Positions 1 through 5,973 of a stretch of DNA of 7,412 bases are shown here, one piece after another; within the stretch, counting starts at the first letter, position 1; every line of letters starts with the position of its first letter. The stretch lies in NCBI GenBank assembly GCA_003158495.1, contig PMJT01000126.1, forward strand, positions 1 through 7,412, in the 5' to 3' direction. A program made the position numbers and the translations under genes. The stretch is from Chloroflexota bacterium (GTDB lineage Bacteria > Chloroflexota > Limnocylindria > Limnocylindrales > CSP1-4). The notes under the pieces are model-generated. The model saw only the letters and a program-made list of their open reading frames with translations. It had not been told where the DNA came from and made no database searches.

Positions 1-988
1 CGGTTGGCGCCGCGGTTGGCGCCGTCGTGTGGGTCGCGGGCTTGGGTGTTGCCTTCAGCGGCATCGGTGTCGGCGGCGGACACAGTCTCGCTTCGTCGGG
101 CCGCAGCGTGCGCATTTCGCTCACATCGCACCGGAATGGCAGGACGAGCAGCGGATCCACTCGCGCGATTTCTGCGGTCGGGATCAGGTCTCTCTTGACG
201 ACGCCTGGATCGGACTGGAATGTGGCCGTTTCCAGCGTGTTGAACAGACCGTAGTGGACGTGGCAGCCGCTCGCGAGGCCCGTGGCTCCTTCGTAGCCGA
301 TGACCTGGCCGGCCTTGACCTGCTGGCCGGGCTTCACGGTGACCGAAATCTCGTGGGCGTAGATGCTGCGGTAGCCGTTGCCGTCGTCGATGACGATCAC
401 GATCGGCAGGCTGTTCCACCAGTTCTTTCTGGTCACAAGATCGAGGTAGGGCGTCACGTCGCCGACCCAGCCCATGAAGAGGTCGTAGCGCCGGCTGGCC
501 GCCAGCACCGTCCCGTCGTGGGCCGCATACACGTTGTCGCCGCAGTTGGTCGTCATGTCCAGGCCGTCATGGAAGCGCTGGCCGTTGACGAAGACCTCGC
601 CCCAGCTCGTCGGCCCGAAGGGGAGACTCACGCTGGCGTTGGTGAGCGGCCACTGGTACCCGCTCAGCTTGTTGGGTGGGATCGGCGTCGGGATCGGCGT
701 GGCGGTTGGGTCCGGCGACTGGCTGGGACCAAGGTTCGTATTCTGGCTGGGGGTGGGACTCGGAGCCGCCGCGTCCGCAGGCTGCGCGGAAGGGGACGCT
801 CCCGGAGATGTCGCGACCGAGCCCACGGAAGCCACGCCGGACGGAACCTCTCGGACCGAAACGTAGACGACGGCAATGATCATCAGGACCACGCCCAGGA
901 TGAACACGGGCGGGATTCGCGACTCGCGCCAGCGGAACCGGACGTGCTCCGGCGCTTTGCCGTCGGGTTGGGTTGAGGCGCTCGTCAC
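1..988 (-). CDS. Membrane-anchored M23 family metallopeptidase (LytM-like), 3' end outside window
   Basis: Probable zinc endopeptidase that cuts peptidoglycan cross-links outside the membrane. Reading from a GTG at 988, 329 codons are visible with no stop. An in-frame TAA lies at 1000-998 and no good ribosome binding site is seen, so the start is fairly but not fully certain. Residues ~25-45 form one hydrophobic membrane segment (signal anchor), followed by a Ser/Pro/Thr-rich linker (~60-105). The M23 domain covers ~110-260. It has the HxxxD motif (H140, D144 in RFHDGLDM), the YAH histidine (H212), a lipoyl-like stretch (VKPGQQVKAGQVIGYEGATG, 219-237) and the HxH motif (H243, H245 in GCHVHYG). 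All ligands are present, so it should be active. Two further cysteines (287, 303) precede a Pro/Thr-rich tail that leaves the window. It is divergent from cydA. The family call is firm; the exact bond cleaved is unknown. Confidence 0.92.
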   Translation of the reverse strand, partial: MTSASTQPDGKAPEHVRFRWRESRIPPVFILGVVLMIIAVVYVSVREVPSGVASVGSVATSPGASPSAQPADAAAPSPTPSQNTNLGPSQSPDPTATPIPTPIPPNKLSGYQWPLTNASVSLPFGPTSWGEVFVNGQRFHDGLDMTTNCGDNVYAAHDGTVLAASRRYDLFMGWVGDVTPYLDLVTRKNWWNSLPIVIVIDDGNGYRSIYAHEISVTVKPGQQVKAGQVIGYEGATGLASGCHVHYGLFNTLETATFQSDPGVVKRDLIPTAEIARVDPLLVLPFRCDVSEMRTLRPDEARLCPPPTPMPLKATPKPATHTTAPTAAPT

Positions 989-1235
989 GCTCAGGTTTTA
1001 GCACGTCTGCGCGGCGGCGGAGGGGCGGACTCGCAGAACGCCGCAGCCGCCCGCCGTAGCCGCCTGCCGGCAGCTGCCGCCACTGCCGCGCCGTCCCGAG
1101 CCGCGCCACAAATGGGCGATCTCGTTTTCCACCGCCAACCCGTCGCATAAGGTGGTTGCAGGGAGTGCCGACGTTGGCTGTCGTCGACCGGCACTACCAT
1201 CTCGGGTCGCCCGCCGCAAAGCGAGGAGATATCCA
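989..1235. other. Divergent intergenic region between the M23 peptidase gene and cydA
   Basis: These 247 bases hold the promoters of both neighbours but show no strong consensus. Toward cydA there is a weak pair, TTGGCT (1174-1179) and TACCAT (1195-1200), 15 bases apart. Around it is an inverted repeat, GTGCCG (1165-1170) and CGGCAC (1189-1194), that could be an operator or a leader hairpin. The left half is very GC-rich with short palindromes such as CTGCCGGCAG (1064-1073). No coding sequence or RNA gene is recognisable. Confidence 0.5.
1223..1228 (+). promoter_or_regulatory. Ribosome binding site fixing the cydA start
   Basis: GAGGAG lies seven bases before the GTG at 1236. This supports GTG at 1236 rather than an in-frame ATG at 1152, which would add 28 residues that resemble no CydA N-terminus. 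Translation from 1236 gives the typical CydA beginning xDVVQLDRLQFALT. Confidence 0.85.
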
Positions 1236-2654
1236 GTGGATGTGGTCCAGCTCGATCGACTTCAGTTCGCGCTGACAATCAGCTTCCACTTCGTTTTCCC
1301 GGCCGTCACGATCGGCCTGGCCATGCTGATAGCCATCGTGGAGACATTGCGCTGGTGGACAAAGCGCGACATCTACGACCGGTTGTCGGTCTTCATCACG
1401 AAGCTCTTCGCGGTCACGTTCGTGATCGGCGTCGTCAGCGGCATCGTGATGGAGTTCCAGTTCGGCACGAACTGGTCCCGCTTCTCCGGGTTCGTGGGCG
1501 ACATATTCGGCGTCCCGCTTGCGGCCGAGGGCATCTCGGCGTTCTTCCTCGAGTCCGCCTTCGTGGGGATCGTGCTGTTCGGTCGAAATCGCGTCGGTTC
1601 CACGCTTCGATGGATCGCCGGCCTGCTGGTGTTCGGCGGCACGACGCTTTCGGCCTTCTGGATCCTCGTCGCCAATTCGTGGATGCAGACCCCCGCCGGC
1701 TTCAAGATCGTCACCGATTCGAGCGGCGCGCAGAAGGCCCAGATGACGGACTTCTTCCAGGCAATGTTCAACCCGTCGACCTTGCCGCGGTTCTTCCACA
1801 CGGTCACCGCCTGCTACGTCGTCGGCGCGTTCTTCCTGATGGGCGTCTGCGCCTGGTACGTGCTGCGTGGCCGCGGCTCGGACGTTACTTCGTTCGCCCT
1901 GCGACTCAGCGTCGCGATTGCGTTCCTTGGGGCGGGCGGCATGTTCGCCACCGGCGACCTCCAGACTCGCGAGGTCCAGGCCAACCAGCCGCTCAAGTTC
2001 GCGGCGATGGAAGGCGTCTGCCAGACGGCCAACGGCGTGCCGCTCGACTTGATCGCAATCCCGCCGAGCCAGAACTGCTCGACCGGCACCGGCCTCGGAA
2101 TCTCCATCCCGTACGGCCTGAGCGCCATGTCCGACCTCAACCCGAACGGCCAGATCAAGGGTCTCGACCAGCAGCCCGACCAGTCGCTCTGGCCGCCCGT
2201 CGCCGAGACGTTCATGAGCTTCCACCTGATGGTGGGCCTGGGCGCGATGATGATGCTGCTGATGCTGGTCGGCGTCTTCTTCTGGTGGCGCCACGCCCTG
2301 GAGAAGCATCGGTGGTGGTTGTGGCTGGCAGTCATCGCCATACCTGCCCCGATCATCGCCACCGAGTTCGGCTGGATGACCGCGGAGGTGGGCCGGCAGC
2401 CGTGGATCGTCCAGGGTTTGATGATGGTCTCGGCCGGGACGTCGCCGTCCGTCTCCGCCACTGATGTCACGATTTCCCTCATCGGCATCGTGCTGCTCTA
2501 CGCGCTGCTCTTCTTCCTGTGGATCTACGGGCTGACGCGCGAGATACGCCGCGGTCCGGAGCTTGCGCCGGGGGAGCATGCATTGGCACCGCCTGTGGCG
2601 GTCGGGCCGCATGAGGGCGGGGTCACACCGGCCACCGGAAAGGCAGGCCGCTGA
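1236..2654 (+). CDS. cydA: Cytochrome bd quinol oxidase subunit I (short Q-loop type)
   Basis: Catalytic subunit of the cytochrome bd oxidase in the cytoplasmic membrane. It oxidises quinol and carries the hemes b558, b595 and d that reduce O2 to water. The product is 472 residues. Residues matching E. coli positions are H18 (H19, high-spin heme), H188 and M332 (H186 and M393, heme b558), E98 and E106 (E99 and E107, proton path), and K254 and E259 in the quinol loop (K252 and E257). The C-terminal GWMTAEVGRQPW (380-390 region) is also conserved. From K254 to the position matching R391 there are about 76 residues, against about 140 in E. coli, so this is the short Q-loop class. Odd points: C262 and C281 in the Q-loop, and H330 where E. 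coli has R391. It ends one base before cydB, so the two are surely co-transcribed. Identification is very secure. Confidence 0.98.
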   Translation: MDVVQLDRLQFALTISFHFVFPAVTIGLAMLIAIVETLRWWTKRDIYDRLSVFITKLFAVTFVIGVVSGIVMEFQFGTNWSRFSGFVGDIFGVPLAAEGISAFFLESAFVGIVLFGRNRVGSTLRWIAGLLVFGGTTLSAFWILVANSWMQTPAGFKIVTDSSGAQKAQMTDFFQAMFNPSTLPRFFHTVTACYVVGAFFLMGVCAWYVLRGRGSDVTSFALRLSVAIAFLGAGGMFATGDLQTREVQANQPLKFAAMEGVCQTANGVPLDLIAIPPSQNCSTGTGLGISIPYGLSAMSDLNPNGQIKGLDQQPDQSLWPPVAETFMSFHLMVGLGAMMMLLMLVGVFFWWRHALEKHRWWLWLAVIAIPAPIIATEFGWMTAEVGRQPWIVQGLMMVSAGTSPSVSATDVTISLIGIVLLYALLFFLWIYGLTREIRRGPELAPGEHALAPPVAVGPHEGGVTPATGKAGR

Positions 2655-2655
2655 C

Positions 2656-3669
2656 ATGTCGCTCGCGACCGTCTGGTTCGTCTTTATCGGCCTGATGCTC
2701 ACCGGCTACGCCATCCTCGATGGCTTCGACCTCGGCGTCGGCGCGCTTCACCTTTTCGTGGCCCGCAATGACCGGGAACGGACGCAGGTGCTCAATTCGA
2801 TCGGACCCGTGTGGGACGGCAACGAGGTGTGGCTGATCGCCAGCGGCGGGGCGCTGTTCGCGGCGTTCCCGCACGCCTATGCCACGGTCTTCTCGGGCTT
2901 CTACCTGGCCATGGTCATGCTGCTCGGCGCGCTGATCGTCCGGGCGACATCGATCGAGTTCCGGGGCAAGGAGACAGCCAGAATATGGCGCGCGGGATGG
3001 GACCTGGGGTTTGCCTTGGGTTCCATTGCGGCCGTGCTGCTCTTCGGCATCGCGCTCGGCAACGTCCTGCGCGGCATCCCGATCGACCCCGACGGCGGAT
3101 ATCGTGGCGGGCTGGTCGGGCTGCTCAACCCGTTCGCGATCTCAATAGGGGTGCTGGCCCTCGGGCTGGCGCTGCTGCAGGGTTCGGCCTGGCTCGTCCT
3201 CAAGACCGAAGGGCCGGTCCAGGACCGCGCCCGATGGACCGGGGGGTTCGCGCTCTTCCTGATCCTGGCCGCCTGGATTGCCGCCTCCGGTTTGGGCTGG
3301 AGCGACGCGCGACGGGTCTTCGACAACTTCGGCAGCCTGCTGGCCTGGGCCGCGCCGGTGTTGACGGCCGCGGTCATGGTCTTGATGGTCATGGCGTGGC
3401 GGGCTCGACAGGACGGCCGGTCTTTTCTGTTCTCGAGTCTCGCGGTGCTAGGCATGGCGGCCACGGCCGGGCTGGCGCTGTATCCGAACCTCGTGCCAGC
3501 GGTCGACGTCTCGCGGAGCGTGACAATCGACAACGCCCACTCCTCGGACACGGCCCTGACGCTGTTGCTGATGGTCGGCCTCATCGGCATGCCGATCGTG
3601 ATCGGCTACACGGCCTTCATCTACTGGAAGTTCAAGGGCAAGGTTCGGCTCGACGAGGCGGGGTACTGA
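2656..3669 (+). CDS. cydB: Cytochrome bd quinol oxidase subunit II
   Basis: Second core subunit of cytochrome bd, a multi-spanning membrane protein that packs against CydA and stabilises the heme site. The product is 337 residues. I chose the ATG at 2656, one base after the cydA stop (2652-2654), because translation from it aligns with known CydB N-termini; an upstream in-frame ATG at 2563 lies inside cydA. Family motifs are DGFDLGVG (22-29), a segment of the type SIGPVWDGNEVWLI (48-61), the following GGALFAAFP and FSGFYLAM, GNVLRGIP, and LLNPFAI. Near the end are a LALYPNLVPA stretch and a conserved SSDTALTLLL segment. Length and motifs are complete, with no frameshift. AAAGG before the start is weak and distant, so translational coupling to cydA is likely. 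No cydX-like single-helix ORF or cydDC follows. Confidence 0.97.
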   Translation: MSLATVWFVFIGLMLTGYAILDGFDLGVGALHLFVARNDRERTQVLNSIGPVWDGNEVWLIASGGALFAAFPHAYATVFSGFYLAMVMLLGALIVRATSIEFRGKETARIWRAGWDLGFALGSIAAVLLFGIALGNVLRGIPIDPDGGYRGGLVGLLNPFAISIGVLALGLALLQGSAWLVLKTEGPVQDRARWTGGFALFLILAAWIAASGLGWSDARRVFDNFGSLLAWAAPVLTAAVMVLMVMAWRARQDGRSFLFSSLAVLGMAATAGLALYPNLVPAVDVSRSVTIDNAHSSDTALTLLLMVGLIGMPIVIGYTAFIYWKFKGKVRLDEAGY

Positions 3670-3742
3670 CCGGTCCGCGCTTGCAACTTGACGGAAGAGT
3701 TCCCTCGCGGGAGAGTCTGTTCGTAGCGCTTCGATCAATTGC

Positions 3743-3747
3743 GAAGG
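3743..3747 (+). promoter_or_regulatory. Ribosome binding site of the third gene of the cyd cluster
   Basis: GAAGG sits nine bases before the ATG at 3757. It favours this ATG over an in-frame TTG at 3739. Confidence 0.6.
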
Positions 3748-3756
3748 TTGCGGCCA

Positions 3757-4110
3757 ATGAGCGTGCTCACGCCAACTCGGACTCGGGGCCTGGTACGACC
3801 GGCTCTCGTCGTCGCAGGGGTGTTCGTGGCGGCCGTTCTCGACGCCGCGGCGCTCGGCTCGGGTCGGTCGTCGGGCGGTCCCTACCTGTGGAATAGCCTC
3901 GCGGTCGCCGTGCCCGTGGAGCTGCTGCTCGTCTACGTGGCCGGGCGCTGGCCGTACTGCGCCGCCGTCGGGCTGGCCGGGCTGGTCGCCTTCAACGCAG
4001 CGCTCGTCGTCAGGGTTACCGCCGGCTCCGGCCCCGAACCGCTCCTTGTCGCGGTTGCGGTCGTGCTCGCGGCCGGAGCGGCGCTGGTTCGCCTGGGTAT
4101 GGCGCGCTAA
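3757..4110 (+). CDS. Small multi-spanning membrane protein downstream of cydB, probably truncated
   Basis: I do not recognise the family. The 117-residue product has about four hydrophobic segments (~14-34, 45-63, 67-87, 95-113), few charges in the loops and a short basic N-terminus (TPTRTRGLVR), so it should be an inner membrane protein. It starts 87 bases after cydB on the same strand and has its own GAAGG ribosome binding site, so it may belong to the cyd operon. The frame ends with TAA at 4108-4110. Directly after this, the same frame runs 24 more codons to TAG at 4183-4185 and encodes an almost perfect fifth membrane helix (starting PDVVAGLLLAYL, ending FLFEVGAVL). The intact gene was therefore probably 3757-4185, 142 residues, with an in-frame nonsense change. 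Whether the four-helix product works is unknown; a role with CydAB is only inferred from position. Confidence 0.7.
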   Translation: MSVLTPTRTRGLVRPALVVAGVFVAAVLDAAALGSGRSSGGPYLWNSLAVAVPVELLLVYVAGRWPYCAAVGLAGLVAFNAALVVRVTAGSGPEPLLVAVAVVLAAGAALVRLGMAR

Positions 4111-4185
4111 CCGGACGTCGTCGCCGGCCTGCTGCTGGCCTACCTCAGCGCCATTTTCCTCTTCGAGGTCGGCGCAGTTCTCTAG
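4111..4185 (+). pseudogene. In-frame continuation of the membrane protein after its TAA stop
   Basis: These 24 codons and TAG remain in the frame of the 3757 gene. They code for a single hydrophobic helix preceded by Pro-Asp, which fits a fifth membrane span. Random high-GC sequence in this position would rarely be so hydrophobic. It reads as the cut-off C-terminus of the upstream gene, by mutation or by sequencing error. The end lies only four bases from the convergent lipoprotein gene. Confidence 0.6.
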
Positions 4186-4189
4186 CGGC

Positions 4190-4570
4190 TCACTTCACAA
4201 CCAGGGTGTACCCCTGGGTGGCGGTCTGCCCGTTGACGTTCGTGCCGTAACACCACACGTAAATGGTGAAATTGAACGTACCGGCGACGGTGGGCGTTCC
4301 CGAGATTTCGATCGTGTCAGCTGGCTCCTTGGCCAACGCGAGCGCGAGGCCCGCGGGGAGCGCGCCGTCCTGGACCGAGGTGCCACCCACGGGGGTCACG
4401 GTTTGGCTGACGGTTATGGTGGCCACGTAGGCTGAGCCGACCTGGGCGTCGGGCAGGGTCGCGCTCGAGAACTGGAGCGCCGGTCGGGGCGTGCAGCCAA
4501 GCACCGCCGTGAGCACGAAAGCGCACGCGATCCCCGTGGCGAATCTCTTTCTCGACAACATCTGCATCAT
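4190..4570 (-). CDS. Lipoprotein with one Ig-like (He_PIG-type) domain
   Basis: Predicted 126-residue lipoprotein on the outer face of the membrane. The signal peptide has a basic start (SRKR, 6-9), a hydrophobic core and a lipobox AVLGC with the lipidated C26. The mature part carries the hallmarks of a putative Ig / cadherin-like domain: ATLPDAQVGSAYVATITVS (37-55), ALPAGLALAL (70-79) and ISGTPTVAGTFNFTIYV (89-105), the usual 'LPAGL...ISGTPT.AGT' pattern. The domain fills the rest of the protein, so it is probably a binding or structural module, with no catalytic part. C107 is a single mature cysteine besides the lipid one. I chose the ATG at 4570 because ACAGG lies before it at suitable distance. 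ATGs at 4567 and 4561 and a TTG at 4588 are alternatives. It converges with the membrane protein gene; the ends are five bases from the 4185 stop. Confidence 0.82.
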   Translation of the reverse strand: MMQMLSRKRFATGIACAFVLTAVLGCTPRPALQFSSATLPDAQVGSAYVATITVSQTVTPVGGTSVQDGALPAGLALALAKEPADTIEISGTPTVAGTFNFTIYVWCYGTNVNGQTATQGYTLVVK

Positions 4571-4638
4571 CGCCAACCTGTTCGCCAAGTAGCCTTCGGC
4601 CGAGCGCGAGCATCGGCGTGCCTCATGGACTGGCGATC

Positions 4639-4833
4639 CTACCCGGCCGTGGGTACCGGGCGCTGGCGTTCGCCAAGCACGTTGCTGCCGGGGTCCTTGA
4701 ACCAGGCAGCACGACCCGGACCGACCTCGGCGATGAGGTCAACCATCCTGGATGCTTCGTACTCCGCGAACTTGACTCCGCGAAAAGTCAGATCGCGGAC
4801 GACGGCCAGAGAATTGGCGAGCTTCGTCGGCAT
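4639..4833 (-). pseudogene. C-terminal remnant of a glyoxalase/VOC family protein
   Basis: The 64-residue reading resembles the second half of a VOC (glyoxalase/bleomycin resistance) protein: VRDLTFRGVKFAEYE (12-26), then EVGPGRAAWFKDP (36-48) and NVLG. This matches the common 'L..RGV.F.EY...aWFKDPdGNiL' end. The first beta-alpha-beta module is missing, a few residues between the two blocks are lost, and the usual DPDGN reads DPGSN. The ATG at 4833 has no ribosome binding site. Upstream the frame stays open only through low-complexity Arg/Gly-rich residues to the stop of the 88-residue gene at 4912. I infer a decayed gene. A short functional protein cannot be excluded. Confidence 0.55.
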
Positions 4834-4911
4834 GTCGAGCGAATGAGCGGCCCGAAGGTGAGGCGAGCCGCGAGACCCCCTGGCGCCGCGCTGGCCGGCT
4901 CTTCCGGTGTG

Positions 4912-5178
4912 CTACTTCTTGACGTAGATCGTCATCGGCGGGATCATCCCGTACCGCTCCATGGCCGCCGCCATCTCGGGCGAGGCCGCGGCCTGGGCCG
5001 CCTGGAAGGCGTCCATGTCGGGTACGTCCCAGGTGCTGGCGACGCGGTTGCTGCCGTCCATGGCGACGTAGCTGGACCCGTCCGACGCGACGGCGGACAA
5101 CCCGGCAATCATCTCCGGCTTGAACTTCAGCCAGGCCTCGACATCCTTGACCGCCGCGGTGACCACGATCTTCGGCAT
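4912..5178 (-). CDS. Small conserved-looking alpha/beta protein, possibly dimeric alpha-beta barrel (ABM-like)
   Basis: An 88-residue soluble protein with no signal peptide, membrane span or cysteine. It starts with a strand (PKIVVTAAV), followed by a helix (VEAWLKFKPEMIAGL, ~13-27), two strands (SSYVAMDG, NRVASTWDV), a helix-rich stretch (DMDAFQAAQAAASPEMAAAMERYG, ~54-77) and a last strand (MTIYVKK). This order, and the 'D.daf..a..spem..am...G' pattern before the final strand, resemble small antibiotic-monooxygenase-like or dimeric alpha-beta-barrel proteins. No catalytic residue can be named. AAGGAG (5184-5189) lies five bases before the ATG, which makes the gene and its start convincing. 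It is followed on the same strand by the VOC remnant. Family assignment is by pattern only. Confidence 0.8.
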   Translation of the reverse strand: MPKIVVTAAVKDVEAWLKFKPEMIAGLSAVASDGSSYVAMDGSNRVASTWDVPDMDAFQAAQAAASPEMAAAMERYGMIPPMTIYVKK

Positions 5179-5183
5179 GCAAG

Positions 5184-5189
5184 CTCCTT
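5184..5189 (-). promoter_or_regulatory. Strong ribosome binding site of the 88-residue protein
   Basis: On the minus strand this reads AAGGAG, five bases before the ATG at 5178. It fixes the start and supports real translation. Confidence 0.8.
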
Positions 5190-5267
5190 CGGGAGGCGTG
5201 CCACGAAGCCTGATGGCGGGGACGCCGACCCAGTGCGACGGCGGGAGTATGTGCGAGCGCCAAGTCG

Positions 5268-5282
5268 CTTGTCCGGAACAAG
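5268..5282. promoter_or_regulatory. Operator-like inverted repeat
   Basis: CTTGT and ACAAG form perfect 5-base arms around CCGGA. It is about 90 bases upstream of the 88-residue gene and just upstream of its possible -10 (CATACT, minus strand). The layout suits a dimeric repressor or activator, but arms this short can arise by chance and no regulator gene is near. Confidence 0.3.
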
Positions 5283-5500
5283 GTCAGACGGACCACAGGA
5301 TGAAGTGGCGGACCCGCCAGGTGAGGCTCGCCGTCCCGATTCCGCCGCCCCCGCGCGACGCACCTTCAAACGGACAGCGTCGGCCTGGCTCCACGCGCGT
5401 CTCCGATCCTCGCCGCAGAGCGGTTCGGCGTTACGACGGGCAGTCCGTGCCGCGGTCTCTGGCCCCGAACGGCCGCAACACCCGCGGTAATCCCGCGAGG

Positions 5501-5506
5501 CATAAT
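5501..5506 (+). promoter_or_regulatory. Possible -10 box of the YdeI-like gene
   Basis: CATAAT matches five of six bases of TATAAT in otherwise GC-rich DNA and lies 24 bases before the ATG at 5530, with GGAG (5518-5521) between them. No good -35 is visible at 16-18 bases. Confidence 0.35.
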
Positions 5507-5529
5507 CTCGGCGCCATGGAGACGCAAGC

Positions 5530-5973
5530 ATGAAGTTCCGAGCAAGGGTCATACCTTCCGGCAACGCTACTGGTGTCGAAATCCCGACTGATGTCGTGAA
5601 GGCACTCGGCTCCGGGCCTCGGCCCCCGGTCGCCGTCACGATCAATGGCCACAGGTGGCGTAGCAGGGTCGCGTTGATGCGCGGGCAGTGCCTGCTCGGG
5701 ATCAGCGCTTCGAACCGGGCCGCGAGCGGGATCGCCGAAGGCGAGGTCGTCGAGGTCGATCTTGAGCTTGACACCGAGCCGAGGGTGGTGCCCGAGCCGC
5801 CGGACCTCGCCAGCGCGCTGGACGACGACCCTGAGGCCAGAGCCGCTTTCGACCGCCTGCCCTATGGCCTCAAGCGCAGGCACGTCGTCGCCATCGAAGA
5901 AGCCAAAGCCTCAGAGGTCCGACAACGCAGGATCGCCAGGCTGGTCACGACGATGCGGTCAGATCGCAATTAG
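5530..5973 (+). CDS. YdeI/OmpD-associated family protein (DUF1905 + YdeI C-terminal domain)
   Basis: A 147-residue soluble protein. The N-terminal half matches the DUF1905 pattern: MKFRARV, then GVEIPTDVVKALGSGPRPPV (15-34), VTINGHRWRSRVA (36-48), LLGISASNRAASGI (55-68) and VVEVDLELDTEPR (73-85). The C-terminal half matches the YdeI/OmpD-associated, 'bacteriocin-protection' domain: DLASALDDDPEARAAFDRLP (92-111), then RRHVVAIEEAKASEVRQRRI (116-135) and a basic end. Length and domain order are typical. The biochemical role of the family is not known; the bacteriocin label comes from distant relatives. GGAG at 5518-5521, eight bases upstream, supports the ATG at 5530. The gene is alone on its strand here, with divergent and convergent neighbours. 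Confidence 0.9.
   Translation: MKFRARVIPSGNATGVEIPTDVVKALGSGPRPPVAVTINGHRWRSRVALMRGQCLLGISASNRAASGIAEGEVVEVDLELDTEPRVVPEPPDLASALDDDPEARAAFDRLPYGLKRRHVVAIEEAKASEVRQRRIARLVTTMRSDRN

Larger units (their letters stand above)
5190..5529. other. Divergent intergenic region between the 88-residue gene and the YdeI-like gene
   Basis: About 340 bases without a convincing gene; long open frames crossing it on both strands read as Arg/Pro-rich shadows. It should hold both divergent promoters. Visible items are the inverted repeat CTTGT-CCGGA-ACAAG (5268-5282), a CATAAT box (5501-5506) facing the YdeI-like gene, and CATACT on the minus strand near 5247-5252. Confidence 0.5.

Noticed and set aside
29..976. 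Long plus-strand open frame over the M23 gene
   Set aside because: It is antisense to the M23 peptidase, whose motifs are all on the minus strand. Its translation is Arg/Val/Ala-rich with no family pattern.
1194..2702. A 502-codon minus-strand open frame antisense to cydA
   Set aside because: Its composition is extreme (Arg, Glu, His, Gln), as expected from the complement of GC-rich membrane-protein codons. cydA on the other strand is certain.
2811..3896. A 361-codon plus-strand open frame overlapping cydB
   Set aside because: It is an out-of-frame shadow of cydB with an Arg/Gly/Ala-rich product.
4618..5490. A 290-codon plus-strand open frame over the minus-strand small genes
   Set aside because: The minus strand has the recognisable VOC and alpha/beta patterns and a real ribosome binding site. 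This frame is Arg/Gly-rich without motifs.
5127..5774. A 215-codon minus-strand frame crossing the divergent spacer
   Set aside because: It overlaps the secure YdeI-like gene and the 88-residue gene in other frames and has no family pattern.
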